A stretch of DNA of 64,000 nt from Hyphomicrobium sp. (GTDB lineage Bacteria; Pseudomonadota; Alphaproteobacteria; Rhizobiales; Hyphomicrobiaceae). Of the stretch, positions 43,401 to 51,493 are shown piece by piece. The stretch is from positions 463,643 to 527,642 of the forward strand of contig JAFWGI010000012.1 in assembly GCA_017512425.1 (NCBI GenBank). Direction: 5' to 3'. A program made the position numbers and the translations under genes. The notes below the pieces were generated by a model. It searched no databases, was not told where the DNA came from, and was given only the letters and a program-made list of their open reading frames with translations. Position 1 is the stretch's first letter; every line of letters starts with the position of its first letter.

Positions 43401-43886
43401 GATCTGGAGGCCGCTGATAAGTGGAGCCCGGAAATCCAGCTCGGCACGCCGATCATGATCCCGGAAGCGTACGTCACCGATCTGCAATTGCGGCTCGGGC
43501 TTTATCGCCGCCTTTCGACGCTCGAAACGCGCGCTGAAATCGACGCGTTCGCCGCAGAACTCGTCGACCGCTTTGGCGATATGCCAGACGAAGTGCGCTC
43601 GCTGCTCGACGTCATGGAAATCAAGGGACTGTGCCGGAGTGCGGGCATCGCCAAGGTCGATGCCGGATCGAAAGGCGGTGTGATCACGCTGTACAAGAAC
43701 ACGTTTGCGAACCCTGAGGGCCTGATCGCACTCGTCCAGCAGTCGCGTGGCGCGCTCAAGGTGCAGCCCGATCAGCGCCTCGTGTATCGTGCTGACTGGG
43801 ACTTGCCCGAAAAGCGGATCAAAGGCGTGCGCGCGCTGGTGCAGCAGTTCGCCGATATCGCGCAGCAGGCGAAACGCGCAGCATAA
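40401..43886 (+). CDS. mfd: Transcription-repair coupling factor
   Basis: The 1161-residue Mfd removes RNA polymerase stalled at DNA damage and recruits UvrA. The UvrB-like N-terminal part covers about 1-380 ([25 protein letters not shown]). The RNA polymerase-binding domain follows ([23 protein letters not shown]). The RecG-like motor has Walker A [17 protein letters not shown], DEEQ in [36 protein letters not shown] and [37 protein letters not shown]. A TRCF domain ends it. The start is GTG 40401 with GGAG six bases upstream, immediately after sdhE. Confidence 0.98.
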   Translation: [1161 protein letters not shown]

Positions 43887-43891
43887 TCGCG

Positions 43892-46021
43892 TTATCGGTT
43901 GGCGAACAGGATTGATGCAAACGAAGAGGCGCTATTCTGGCTGTTGGTGATGTCGTACATCGCCATGAAGCGGCCGAGGAACTTCTCGAGCTTTTTGCTG
44001 TCCTTGAGGTCGGCCAATTCGAGTTTCTTCGTGATGGCTGCGGCTTGCGTTTCGATCGAGGCGTTCGACATGGTCGCCGGCAGGCCAAGCGCCGTCCGCG
44101 CAACCTGGAACAAGGCCTTATCGCCCAGGATCGAATAAGCCGACGTGATTTCGGGCGCCTTGCGCTGGAAATACAACGCCAGGCGTGCGCCCTCGCTCTG
44201 GTCGCCGACGGTCAATTCCAACGTCTGCCGCGCGTAGAGATCGATCGTCGCGATCGTATCGCTGCGCGTTTGCGCCTGGACAGAGGCCTGCGGCGGCACG
44301 CTGCCGTCAGCATTGAAATTGAAGGCTGCGGCAAGCGCGCGATATTTCGCGTTACCCGATTGATTGACGAAGCTGCGTGCGTTCAGCGGGTCGCTGGTCA
44401 AAATTTTCTTCAACGTCTCATTGCTGAGCCGATCGTTTTCCAGACTGGCGGATTTCAACGCGAAGTCGACGAGGAGAGTGTTGTTCAGAAACTGATCGAC
44501 CGATCCGACATCAAGAATAGCTTGGCCATAGTACGTTGCCTCGGCCTTGGCTTGATCTTGCAGCGTCTTGTCGGTGCCGGCCTTCGCGACCACGACCTGC
44601 GCCATTGCCAGAATGGAATTCTTGCTCTGAGCCGCCTTCGCCGGCTGAGCGAGGCCGTCAGCGCCGAAATTGAACGCAGCAGCAAGCGCTTTAAGGCGTG
44701 GATCGCGCGAGGTATTGGCGAAGCTCGCCGGGTTGTTCAGATCGCTCTGCAGCACATTGCGAATTGTCGTCTTCGAGACCGTCGCCGGATCGATGCCGTA
44801 AGCGCGCAGAGCGTAATTGTAGACGCGCGAGTTGCTCTGCATCTCGGATATCGAACCCATATTGGGCAGCAGAAGCTTGAAATATGTCGTCTCGCGGCCT
44901 TCAGCGGCGATAGCATCATCGTCGTAGCCGGAGAAAAACGTCGTGATCGTTTGCGCGCGCTGCGTCTCGGTCTGCGCACCAGCGCCGCCGCTTACCGTCC
45001 CGTCCGTATTGAAGTTGAACCGAGCGGCCAGCAAACGATAACTATCGGCGTCAAGCGTGTTGGCGACGCTATCCGGATCGTTGAGGTCGCTGGTCAGCAC
45101 GTCACGCAATTGAATCTTCGACTGCAGCGATGGGTCTAGCCCGGCGCCAATCAATGCGACGGTCAACAGCTTGTCATCGGCCAGCAATTGGTCGACCGAC
45201 GTGATGCTGCCGATCATGCTTTCATAATAGTTGGCTTTGAAGGTGGCTGCCGCTGGGCTGGCGCCGGCGCCTTTCGCTTCATAGTTGAAGTAGACCGTAT
45301 CGGCGACTTGCGCTGCGGTCTGAGCGCCGACGCCTGGGCTTACTGAGCCGTCGGCGGAAAACGAAAACGCTGCTGCCAGATCGCGAAACCGCGTGTCCGC
45401 AAATTGGTTCGCGTAGCTGTCCGGATCGAGCACGTCGCTCGTCAGCACGGAACGCAATGTCGTCTGCGACATGATCTTCGGATCAAGCCCGACGCTTTCG
45501 AGCGCGTAGGCGAGAAGGCGTTGGTTCGCGAGTAGATCATCGACGTCGCGCACGAGGCTGATCGTCTCCTGATAGTATTTCGCTTCGGTCGCGGCCGTCG
45601 CGCCCTTCTTGATCCGTTGATCGTTATAAAGGCCGATCGTGTCGTCCTGATCGTCGGCATCCATTGCCACGATCGGCGATGTTGCAACTTTGCCGTCCGT
45701 TGCAAAGTTGAAGGCTTTCGCGAAAGTCAGGAAGCGCGTGTCGGTCAGCTTGCGGACAAAGCTATCCTGATCATTGACGTCGCTCTGCAGCACCTTGCGG
45801 ATGAATGCCTTGGAGTTTGTCATGTCCTCCAAACCATAGGCCTTCATGGCGTAGTTGAAGACCCGCGTATTCTTCATGAAGTCGTCGACCGACTTGATCG
45901 AGCCGATGTTGTCCTTGAAAAACTGGGCTTCGCGCGCGACGACCGTATTCTGCGAAATCTGTTGCAGGCTTTTCGACAAGTCTGCGGCATAGCTCCGATA
46001 TGTCAGGTACGTCGAAATCAT
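43892..46021 (-). CDS. DUF1217 protein with six internal repeats
   Basis: The 709-residue protein consists almost wholly of repeats of about 116 residues. Repeat units can be anchored at residues near 54, 169, 285, 400, 519 and 637. Each has a helix such as FNYAMKAYGL or YNYALRAYGI, then LRSVLTSDVLDPDSY and LAAAFNFNADGSV; the last unit is diverged. This matches DUF1217, often encoded near flagellar genes in alphaproteobacteria. The N-terminal MISTYLTYRSYAADLSKSLQQIS recalls coiled-coil tips of flagellar axial proteins. No signal peptide is seen. The ATG at 46021 has GAGG seven bases upstream. No flagellar genes are in this window, so the link is from the family only. Confidence 0.85.
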   Translation of the reverse strand: MISTYLTYRSYAADLSKSLQQISQNTVVAREAQFFKDNIGSIKSVDDFMKNTRVFNYAMKAYGLEDMTNSKAFIRKVLQSDVNDQDSFVRKLTDTRFLTFAKAFNFATDGKVATSPIVAMDADDQDDTIGLYNDQRIKKGATAATEAKYYQETISLVRDVDDLLANQRLLAYALESVGLDPKIMSQTTLRSVLTSDVLDPDSYANQFADTRFRDLAAAFSFSADGSVSPGVGAQTAAQVADTVYFNYEAKGAGASPAAATFKANYYESMIGSITSVDQLLADDKLLTVALIGAGLDPSLQSKIQLRDVLTSDLNDPDSVANTLDADSYRLLAARFNFNTDGTVSGGAGAQTETQRAQTITTFFSGYDDDAIAAEGRETTYFKLLLPNMGSISEMQSNSRVYNYALRAYGIDPATVSKTTIRNVLQSDLNNPASFANTSRDPRLKALAAAFNFGADGLAQPAKAAQSKNSILAMAQVVVAKAGTDKTLQDQAKAEATYYGQAILDVGSVDQFLNNTLLVDFALKSASLENDRLSNETLKKILTSDPLNARSFVNQSGNAKYRALAAAFNFNADGSVPPQASVQAQTRSDTIATIDLYARQTLELTVGDQSEGARLALYFQRKAPEITSAYSILGDKALFQVARTALGLPATMSNASIETQAAAITKKLELADLKDSKKLEKFLGRFMAMYDITNSQNSASSFASILFANR

Positions 46022-46251
46022 GAGCTTGCCTCGTTGCGCATAGGCAACTTGAAGATGCCGCGGCCTTCTCGATTTGCTGCTTCGACGTCAGACGCGTGTT
46101 GTCCACGCGCGCCTGCCGCTGCGGCCGGAATCGCAAGGGTCACGGTAGGAGCGGCCGCTTGCGTCAGGCTGTGGTACGGGTGCTGCTGCCAACATGACAA
46201 AAATTAGTTAAGAACGCCCTTTCGAATGTCTCGCTTCCAGCGGTGGATCCC

Positions 46252-46827
46252 ATGCACAAGACGGTTTTTGCTCTAGCGTTCGCGATGCTGATGCTTGCGC
46301 AGCCGAACGCAGCTCGTGCGGCAGGGCTCGGGCTTACTTGCGCGAAAGCCGACGTCATGAATTCCAAATGGGGTGTGCCGATCACGTTCCGCTTCGAGGG
46401 CGACGCCAAGGAAGTGACGCTCAATGTCTCGGGTTCGTTCGGAGACTTCGCGCTTCCAGCGCGGCGCGTGGAAATGCCAATCGATGCAAACGAAACAGGC
46501 GAAGCGATCGATGCGGTGGCAAAGGCGCGCGTAAAGTTGCCGGCGCTTGCCGATCTTGAAGCGTGTGCCGCGAAGGCGGCGGGGGCCGGCAAGGTCGAAA
46601 ACGATGAGCTTCTGAATGCGCGCGATAGCTGCTTGCGAAAGCTTGAGCCGGCAGCGGATGGCGTCGATGCCGTCGCGCAAATCCGCCTTGGGTTTACCGG
46701 CCCACCCGATGGCAGCGGCGAAGACGCGTTTGTCGTCTTCAAGCTCAGATACGATGGGGCGAGCCAACAGGCAGGCCCGTTGAGTGCCGTCGAGGCGTTT
46801 CCGGCCCAATGCACGCTTCAAAAGTGA
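46252..46827 (+). CDS. Small exported protein of unknown function
   Basis: I do not recognise this 191-residue protein. It has a signal peptide (HKTVFALAFAMLMLAQPNAARA). A beta-rich domain follows (VPITFRFEGDAKEVTLNVSGSFGDFALPARRVEMP), and there are three Cys-containing segments (LTCAKAD, ADLEACAAKA, RDSCLRKL) that could form disulfides with Cys near the end (PAQCTLQK). ATG 46252 is preferred; a GTG three codons upstream is possible. It stands alone, upstream of tRNA-Gly. Confidence 0.7.
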   Translation: MHKTVFALAFAMLMLAQPNAARAAGLGLTCAKADVMNSKWGVPITFRFEGDAKEVTLNVSGSFGDFALPARRVEMPIDANETGEAIDAVAKARVKLPALADLEACAAKAAGAGKVENDELLNARDSCLRKLEPAADGVDAVAQIRLGFTGPPDGSGEDAFVVFKLRYDGASQQAGPLSAVEAFPAQCTLQK

Positions 46828-46900
46828 AGCCCGGCTGCCGTTTGCCTTAAAGCACCAATCCCGCCATGCGCGACGCTTTGCTTTTGTGAAATTTTTTCAG

Positions 46901-46928
46901 TTGCCGCGCGCCGGAAAACACTTAAGTA
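46901..46928 (+). promoter_or_regulatory. Candidate promoter of tRNA-Gly
   Basis: TTGCCG (46901-46906), a 16-base spacer and TAAGTA (46923-46928) form a plausible -35/-10 pair. The tRNA begins ten bases beyond the -10. The discriminator is GC-rich, as is common at stable RNA promoters. Confidence 0.45.
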
Positions 46929-46937
46929 CGCAGCAGC

Positions 46938-47011
46938 GCGGATGTAGTTCAATGGTAGAACGGCAGCCTTCCAAGCTGCATACACGGGTTCGATTCCCGT
47001 CATCCGCTCCA
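46938..47011 (+). tRNA. tRNA-Gly (anticodon TCC)
   Basis: The 74-base cloverleaf includes an encoded CCA end. The acceptor stem GCGGATG pairs with CATCCGC. The anticodon loop CTTCCAA has TCC at 46970-46972, and the T loop is TTCGATT. It reads GGA and GGG codons. Confidence 0.97.
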
Positions 47012-47114
47012 GCTACGCCGCTCCCGCACTCCGAGAAACGCTGAATTTCACGTCGCAAGCGGCCTTGCCTGGCGCTAAGTTGGCGGCCGCCGCGGTCGTC
47101 CAGAAGGGAATGCC

Positions 47115-47507
47115 ATGCTCGTTGTTACAACCAATGAACTCGAAGGTTATCGCATCGTCCGCCACCTCGGGCTGGTGCGTGGATTGACGGTTCGCTCGCG
47201 CTCGGTCGTCGGCAATCTTGGGGCGGCGATCCAGATTTTCTTTGGCGGCAACATCACGGTCTATACCAAGCTCGCCGAGCAGACGCGGCAGGAAGCCTTC
47301 AATTTGCTCGTCGCCCACGCGCAGGAGATTGGCGCAAACGCGGTCATAGGCATGCGCTACGACGCCAACGAAATCGCGGCCGCGGTGACGGAAGTCTTGG
47401 CCTACGGGACGGCTGTCGTCGTCGAACCCATTGACCAGCAGACGGCCCAGCAGACGGCGGGGGCTTCAAATCCGTGGTCGGGCACCCCACCTGGATTGCA
47501 GCGCTAG
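47115..47507 (+). CDS. YbjQ/UPF0145 family protein
   Basis: The 130-residue protein matches the YbjQ family. It contains TTNELEGYRIVRHLGLVRGLTVRSRSV and a second half ALVAHAQEIGANAVIGMRYDA-like, here EAFNLLVAHAQEIGANAVIGMRYDANE. Such proteins form pentameric beta/alpha rings of unknown function and are sometimes called heavy-metal-binding domain proteins. The ATG at 47115 has AGAAGG seven bases upstream. The C-terminus is a Gln/Thr/Gly-rich tail. Confidence 0.92.
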   Translation: MLVVTTNELEGYRIVRHLGLVRGLTVRSRSVVGNLGAAIQIFFGGNITVYTKLAEQTRQEAFNLLVAHAQEIGANAVIGMRYDANEIAAAVTEVLAYGTAVVVEPIDQQTAQQTAGASNPWSGTPPGLQR

Positions 47508-47645
47508 AACGAGGTTCGGCTGGCCGCGGCGATTGGGTTAAAAAAACCGAGCCGTACCGGGCTGACAAGCCCTGCGACATGGTCTATGGAGACGGGCCCC
47601 GGATGAGGCAACGAGGGTCTCGGCGTTATGCTCGGACCGTGTTGA

Positions 47646-47721
47646 AGGGGTGTAGCTCAATTGGTAGAGCGTCGGTCTCCAAAACCGAAGGTCGCAGGTT
47701 CGAGACCTGCCGCCCCTGCCA
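47646..47721 (+). tRNA. tRNA-Trp (anticodon CCA)
   Basis: The 76-base gene carries CCA at its 3' end. AGGGGTG pairs with CGCCCCT (one G-U), and the anticodon loop CTCCAAA has CCA at 47679-47681. tRNA-Trp directly before secE is a standard bacterial arrangement. Confidence 0.97.
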
Positions 47722-47749
47722 TTTTATAGTGGTGCCTCGTTCTGGAAGT

Positions 47750-47797
47750 AACCTGCCGACCGGCTTCGGATGAACCCGAGGTGGGTTGCGGCAGGTT
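47750..47797. other. Nested stem-loop between tRNA-Trp and secE
   Basis: AACCTGCCG (47750-47758) pairs perfectly with CGGCAGGTT (47789-47797). Inside it AACCC (47773-47777) pairs with GGGTT (47783-47787). No T tract follows, so it is more likely a processing or regulatory structure than a terminator. Confidence 0.6.
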
Positions 47798-47825
47798 GTC
47801 GCATTTGCGCACGGAAAGCAGTTTA

Positions 47826-48023
47826 ATGGCGAAGTTCAATCCATTCACGTTTATTCAGGAAGTTCGGCACGAAGTTGCCAAAGTCACCTGGCCGACGTGG
47901 AAAGAGGTTTGGATCACGACGCTGATGGTTCTCATCATGGTCGCGCTCGCCTCTGTTTTCTTTTTGGCGGTTGATCAGGCGCTCAGCTATGTGATGCGCT
48001 TTGTTCTCGGTATCGGCGGCTGA
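47826..48023 (+). CDS. secE: Preprotein translocase subunit SecE
   Basis: The 65-residue protein is the short, single-span form typical of alphaproteobacteria. The conserved amphipathic helix is [24 protein letters not shown], and the membrane helix is [24 protein letters not shown]. It clamps SecY in the inner membrane. The ATG at 47826 is used; the frame extends further upstream but is not conserved. nusG follows. Confidence 0.96.
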   Translation: MAKFNPFTFIQEVRHEVAKVTWPTWKEVWITTLMVLIMVALASVFFLAVDQALSYVMRFVLGIGG

Positions 48024-48066
48024 TCGGGTATCGGCTGAGACGGCGGCGCAAGAGGGCCTTAAAAGA

Positions 48067-48642
48067 ATGACGGTCGCGCAGACACGCGAAGACAAACCAA
48101 CGGTTGCCGGAACGCGCTGGTACATCGTTCACGCTTACACAAACTTCGAACGCAAAGTGGCTGACGCCATTCGCGAGCGCGCGAAGGCTGGCGGCCTCGA
48201 TCATCTGTTCGAGGACATCGTCGTGCCGACGGAAGAAGTTGTTGAGGTCAAGCGTGGCCGCAAGATTCCGACTGAGCGCAAATTTCTGCCGGGCTATGTG
48301 CTCGTCAAAATGAAGATGACGGACGCAGCGTTCGTCATGATCAAGAATACGCCGAAGGTGACGGGCTTCCTCGGTGCCGACAACAAGCCGATGCCGATCC
48401 CCGAAGCGGAAGCCATGCGCATTCTGCAGCAGGTGACCGAAGGCGTTGAGCGTCCGAAGCCGACGATCAGCTTCGAAGTTGGCGAGAACGTCAAGGTCGC
48501 CGACGGTCCGTTTGCGTCGTTTACGGGTGTCGTCGAGGAAGTCGACGAGGAGCGTTCGCGCGTCAAGGTCGCGGTGTCGATCTTCGGGCGTCCAACGCCG
48601 GTCGAGCTCGAATTCGGGCAAGTCGAAAAGATTGCGAGCTGA
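48067..48642 (+). CDS. nusG: Transcription termination/antitermination protein NusG
   Basis: The 191-residue protein has the NGN domain ([56 protein letters not shown]) and a C-terminal KOW domain ([38 protein letters not shown]). It binds RNA polymerase and links it to Rho or the ribosome. The ATG at 48067 is chosen; the frame begins earlier, inside secE, without support. Confidence 0.97.
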   Translation: MTVAQTREDKPTVAGTRWYIVHAYTNFERKVADAIRERAKAGGLDHLFEDIVVPTEEVVEVKRGRKIPTERKFLPGYVLVKMKMTDAAFVMIKNTPKVTGFLGADNKPMPIPEAEAMRILQQVTEGVERPKPTISFEVGENVKVADGPFASFTGVVEEVDEERSRVKVAVSIFGRPTPVELEFGQVEKIAS

Positions 48643-48777
48643 GGCATCTGCCACAGTTCAAAGAACACGGCCGGTGAGCAATCACCGGAGACCGCATACG
48701 AGAGATGATCTTTCGATATGCGGTGTGTGCGGGAGGTCTGAAGCTTTGTTTGAAGCGAACGACCGCTAGACCGCTAA

Positions 48778-48826
48778 CCCTGGATCTTATCCCGCCGTCG
48801 CGGGGTTTGATCCGTAACGCTTAGGG
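48778..48826 (+). promoter_or_regulatory. Candidate rplK leader stem-loop covering the Shine-Dalgarno site
   Basis: Three stacked pairings are visible: CCCT (48778-48781) with AGGG (48823-48826), GGATC (48782-48786) with GATCC (48809-48813), and CCCGC (48791-48795) with GCGGG (48800-48804). A nine-base asymmetric loop (GTAACGCTT) lies on the 3' side. The outer stem includes the AGGGG Shine-Dalgarno of rplK. L1 represses the L11 operon in E. coli by binding the leader at a similar two-stem, asymmetric-loop site; that parallel is inference. Confidence 0.6.
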
Positions 48827-48832
48827 GAAACC

Positions 48833-49279
48833 ATGGCGAAGAAAATCGACGGTTACATCAACCTCCAGGTGCCGGCAGGCGCGGCGAACCCGTCGCCCCC
48901 GATCGGTCCCGCGCTCGGTCAGCGCGGCGTCAACATCATGGAGTTCTGCAAATCCTTCAACGCCAAGACGAAGGATCTCGAGCAGGGCACGCCGATCCCG
49001 GTGAAGATCACGGTCTATTCGGATCGTTCGTTCACGTTCGAAATGCGTACGCCGCCGGCAACCTTCCTGATCAAGAAGGCCGCTGGTCTGAAGCCGACAG
49101 GCAAGGGCGGTTCGGGCTCGAAGGAGCCGGGCCGTATCGTTGCCGGTCAGGTGACGATGGCGCAGCTCAAGGACATCGCCAAGATCAAGATGAAAGACCT
49201 CAACACCGACGACATGGACGCCGCGGCACGCACGCTCGCAGGTTCCGCGCGTTCGATGGGTCTCAAGGTGGTGGAGTAA
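48833..49279 (+). CDS. rplK: Large ribosomal subunit protein L11
   Basis: The 148-residue protein has the N-terminal domain that binds release and elongation factors ([34 protein letters not shown]) and the C-terminal rRNA-binding domain ([29 protein letters not shown] region reading [41 protein letters not shown]). rplA follows four bases after the stop. The preceding leader holds a hairpin that would sequester its Shine-Dalgarno. Confidence 0.98.
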   Translation: MAKKIDGYINLQVPAGAANPSPPIGPALGQRGVNIMEFCKSFNAKTKDLEQGTPIPVKITVYSDRSFTFEMRTPPATFLIKKAAGLKPTGKGGSGSKEPGRIVAGQVTMAQLKDIAKIKMKDLNTDDMDAAARTLAGSARSMGLKVVE

Positions 49280-49283
49280 TCCG

Positions 49284-50039
49284 ATGGCTGACAAGAAAGC
49301 AAATATCTCTGCCGAAAAGATCAAGGCAACGCGTCTCGCCGGTGGCAAGCGCATGGTGCAGGTGACCGAAGGTCTGGTCGCAGGCAAGGCCTATAGCGTC
49401 GATGAAGCCGTCAAGCTCATCAAGTCGCGCGCGAAAGCCAAGTTCGACGAGACGATTGAAATCGCGTTGAACCTCGGCGTCGATCCGAAGCACGCCGACC
49501 AGATGGTTCGCGGCGTCTGCAACCTGCCGAACGGCTCGGGCCGTACCGCGCGCGTTGCCGTGTTCGCTAAGGGTGCAAAGGCTGATGAGGCCCGCGCAGC
49601 AGGCGCTGACATCGTCGGCGCAGACGATCTCGTCGAGATCGTCTCGAAGGGGCAGATCAATTTCGACCGCTGCATCGCGACGCCCGACATGATGGGCCTA
49701 GTCGGCAAGCTCGGTAAGGTCTTGGGTCCGCGCGGCCTGATGCCGAACCCGCGCGTCGGCACGGTGACGATGGACGTCGTTGGTGCCGTCAAGGGCGCCA
49801 AGGGCGGTTCGGTCGAGTTCCGCGTCGAGAAGGCAGGCATCGTGCACGGCGGCGTCGGCAAGGCGAGCTTCACCGAGCAGGCGCTCGTCGAGAACATCAA
49901 GGCGTTCGTTGACGCTGTGATCAAGGCCAAGCCGAACGGCTCGAAGGGCACGTACCTCAAGAAGGTATCGCTCTCGTCGACGATGGGCCCGGGCGTCAAG
50001 CTCGAGCCATCGACCGTCACGACAGGCCCGGTCATCTAA
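49284..50039 (+). CDS. rplA: Large ribosomal subunit protein L1
   Basis: The 251-residue protein carries the L1 signature ([32 protein letters not shown]) and [17 protein letters not shown]. It is a little longer than the 234 residues usual in E. coli, mainly at the N-terminus ([24 protein letters not shown]). It forms the L1 stalk and can repress its own operon. The ribosome binding site GGAG lies within the last codons of rplK. Confidence 0.97.
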   Translation: MADKKANISAEKIKATRLAGGKRMVQVTEGLVAGKAYSVDEAVKLIKSRAKAKFDETIEIALNLGVDPKHADQMVRGVCNLPNGSGRTARVAVFAKGAKADEARAAGADIVGADDLVEIVSKGQINFDRCIATPDMMGLVGKLGKVLGPRGLMPNPRVGTVTMDVVGAVKGAKGGSVEFRVEKAGIVHGGVGKASFTEQALVENIKAFVDAVIKAKPNGSKGTYLKKVSLSSTMGPGVKLEPSTVTTGPVI

Positions 50040-50372
50040 GGCCAAACAAGAATTCCGGGGTAACCCGGAAGACCCTGGACCGGAAGCAACTCCGGTCTAG
50101 CACTGTCCGAGATTGTGGGTGCTGAACCTAGTCATAGGGGATGCCGAAATCTCTCAAGTCTGAGAGCCCGCATGAGACAGAAGACGGCCGGATTTGGCGC
50201 GAAAGCGCAAAGCCCGGTTTGAACCTTCTGGGTCAGCACCGTGCCGCCTCCGCGAGGAGGTCCACGGAAACGAGGACAGACCAAGCGTCGCCAAATCCTG
50301 TGACAGGGATGAGGCGGTGAGGTGCAACCCGCGGGATTTCGGTTTCGAAATTCCGCAGCAAGGAGACGAAAC
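50040..50372 (+). promoter_or_regulatory. rplJ leader region with hairpins
   Basis: This 333-base spacer has no gene. Two perfect hairpins stand near its start: TTCCGGG/CCCGGAA around GTAA (50053-50070) and GACCGGA/TCCGGTC (50078-50097). Neither is followed by a T run. A long leader here is usual: in many bacteria L10-(L7/L12)4 binds it to control rplJL. I could not identify the binding fold itself. The rplJ Shine-Dalgarno AGGAG is at 50361-50365. Confidence 0.6.
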
Positions 50373-50882
50373 GTGGATAGAGCCGCGAAACGTGAGCTCA
50401 TTGACACCCTTCACGGCGAGCTGAAAAGCACCGGCGTGGTGGTTGTCGCCCACAACACCGGCATGGTGGCCGCTCAGTCGGCAGACTTCCGCAAGCGCGT
50501 CAAAGAAGCGGGCGGATCTGTTCGAGTGGCCAAGAACACGCTGGCGAAGCTCGCATTCAAGGACACCGACGCTGACAAGCTGACGGATCTGATGAAAGGC
50601 CCGACGATTCTGGCCTTCTCGAAAGATCCGATCGCCGCAGCGAAGGCTGCCGTCACGTATGCCAAGGGGAACGACAAGCTCGTCATCCTCGGCGGCGCGA
50701 TGGGCAAGACCATCCTCGATGCGAACGGCGTCAAAGCGCTCGCTGACATGCCGTCACTCGATGAACTGCGCGCAAAGATCATCGGCCTTCTCAACGCTCC
50801 GGCGACCAAAATCGCTCGGACCGTCAAGGAGCCGGGAGCCAAGCTCGCACGCGTCATCCAGGCGAAGGCGTCACAAGGCTGA
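50373..50882 (+). CDS. rplJ: Large ribosomal subunit protein L10
   Basis: The 169-residue protein starts at GTG 50373 (VDRAAKRELIDTLHGEL), with AGGAG seven bases upstream. The family pattern GVVVVAHNTGMVAAQSADFRKRVKEAGGSVRVAKNTLAKLAF is clear, and the C-terminal helix that holds L7/L12 dimers ends GAKLARVIQAKASQG. It anchors the ribosomal stalk. rplL follows 114 bases downstream. Confidence 0.97.
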   Translation: MDRAAKRELIDTLHGELKSTGVVVVAHNTGMVAAQSADFRKRVKEAGGSVRVAKNTLAKLAFKDTDADKLTDLMKGPTILAFSKDPIAAAKAAVTYAKGNDKLVILGGAMGKTILDANGVKALADMPSLDELRAKIIGLLNAPATKIARTVKEPGAKLARVIQAKASQG

Positions 50883-50996
50883 TGCCAATCGGTTGTGGGG
50901 GCCCAAACGGGCCTTCGAAGCTCAACGGTGGCCCGTCATTCGTAATGACGTGCTGCAGATCAACTCACCAAGGTTCAAATCGGAAGGAAGTAAACT

Positions 50997-51374
50997 ATGT
51001 CTAAGATTGAAAAGATCGTCGACGACCTGTCGTCGCTGACCGTTCTCGAAGCTGCAGAACTCGCCAAGGCACTCGAAGAAAAGTGGGGCGTTTCGGCTGC
51101 TGCTGCTGTTGCCGTTGCGGCCGCTCCGGCTGCTGGCGGCGCTGCTGCTGCTGCTGAAGAGCAGACCGAGTTCACCGTGTTCCTGAAGTCGGGTGGCGAC
51201 AAGAAGATCAACGTCATCAAGGAAGTCCGCGCGATCACGGGTCTCGGCCTGAAGGAAGCTAAGGACCTCGTCGAAGCTGGCGGCAAGGCTGTCAAGGAAG
51301 GCGTGACGAAGGACGAAGCCCAGAAGCTGAAGAAGCAGCTCGAAGACCAGGGCGCCGTCGTCGAACTGAAGTAA
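50997..51374 (+). CDS. rplL: Large ribosomal subunit protein L7/L12
   Basis: The 125-residue stalk protein has the N-terminal dimerisation domain ([31 protein letters not shown]), an Ala-rich hinge ([20 protein letters not shown]) and the C-terminal factor-binding domain ([35 protein letters not shown]). The ribosome binding site GGAAGGAAG is strong, as expected for the only multi-copy ribosomal protein. Confidence 0.98.
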   Translation: MSKIEKIVDDLSSLTVLEAAELAKALEEKWGVSAAAAVAVAAAPAAGGAAAAAEEQTEFTVFLKSGGDKKINVIKEVRAITGLGLKEAKDLVEAGGKAVKEGVTKDEAQKLKKQLEDQGAVVELK

Positions 51375-51437
51375 TGGCTTTTGTTGGTGCGCTGCGACTC
51401 TCCCTCGTCGAGCCGGCCGCAGCGCACGACAAATTCC

Positions 51438-51478
51438 GCACACGGCGGTGAGCTCCGCGGAGCGTTGTCGCCGTGTGC
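51438..51478. other. Perfect stem-loop in the rplL-rpoB spacer (first of two)
   Basis: GCACACGGCG (51438-51447) pairs with CGCCGTGTGC (51469-51478). The loop contains the palindrome GCTCCGCGGAGC. No U-rich tail follows directly. It may be a partial terminator or processing site. Confidence 0.65.
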
Positions 51479-51493
51479 AACTAAAACTTCTTT

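Noticed and set aside
46784..47044. Plus-strand frame across tRNA-Gly
   Set aside because: It runs through the whole tRNA gene, so it is an accidental frame.
47518..47560. Inverted repeats around GGTTAAAAAAACC after the YbjQ gene
   Set aside because: The stem is short and imperfect and no T run follows on the plus strand, so a terminator call is not justified.
50117..50145. TGAACC-N16-CGAA in the rplJ leader, similar to the ECF-type sites
   Set aside because: The -10 part differs (CGAA) and the TTT after TGAACC is absent; it lies in a ribosomal leader, so chance is more likely.
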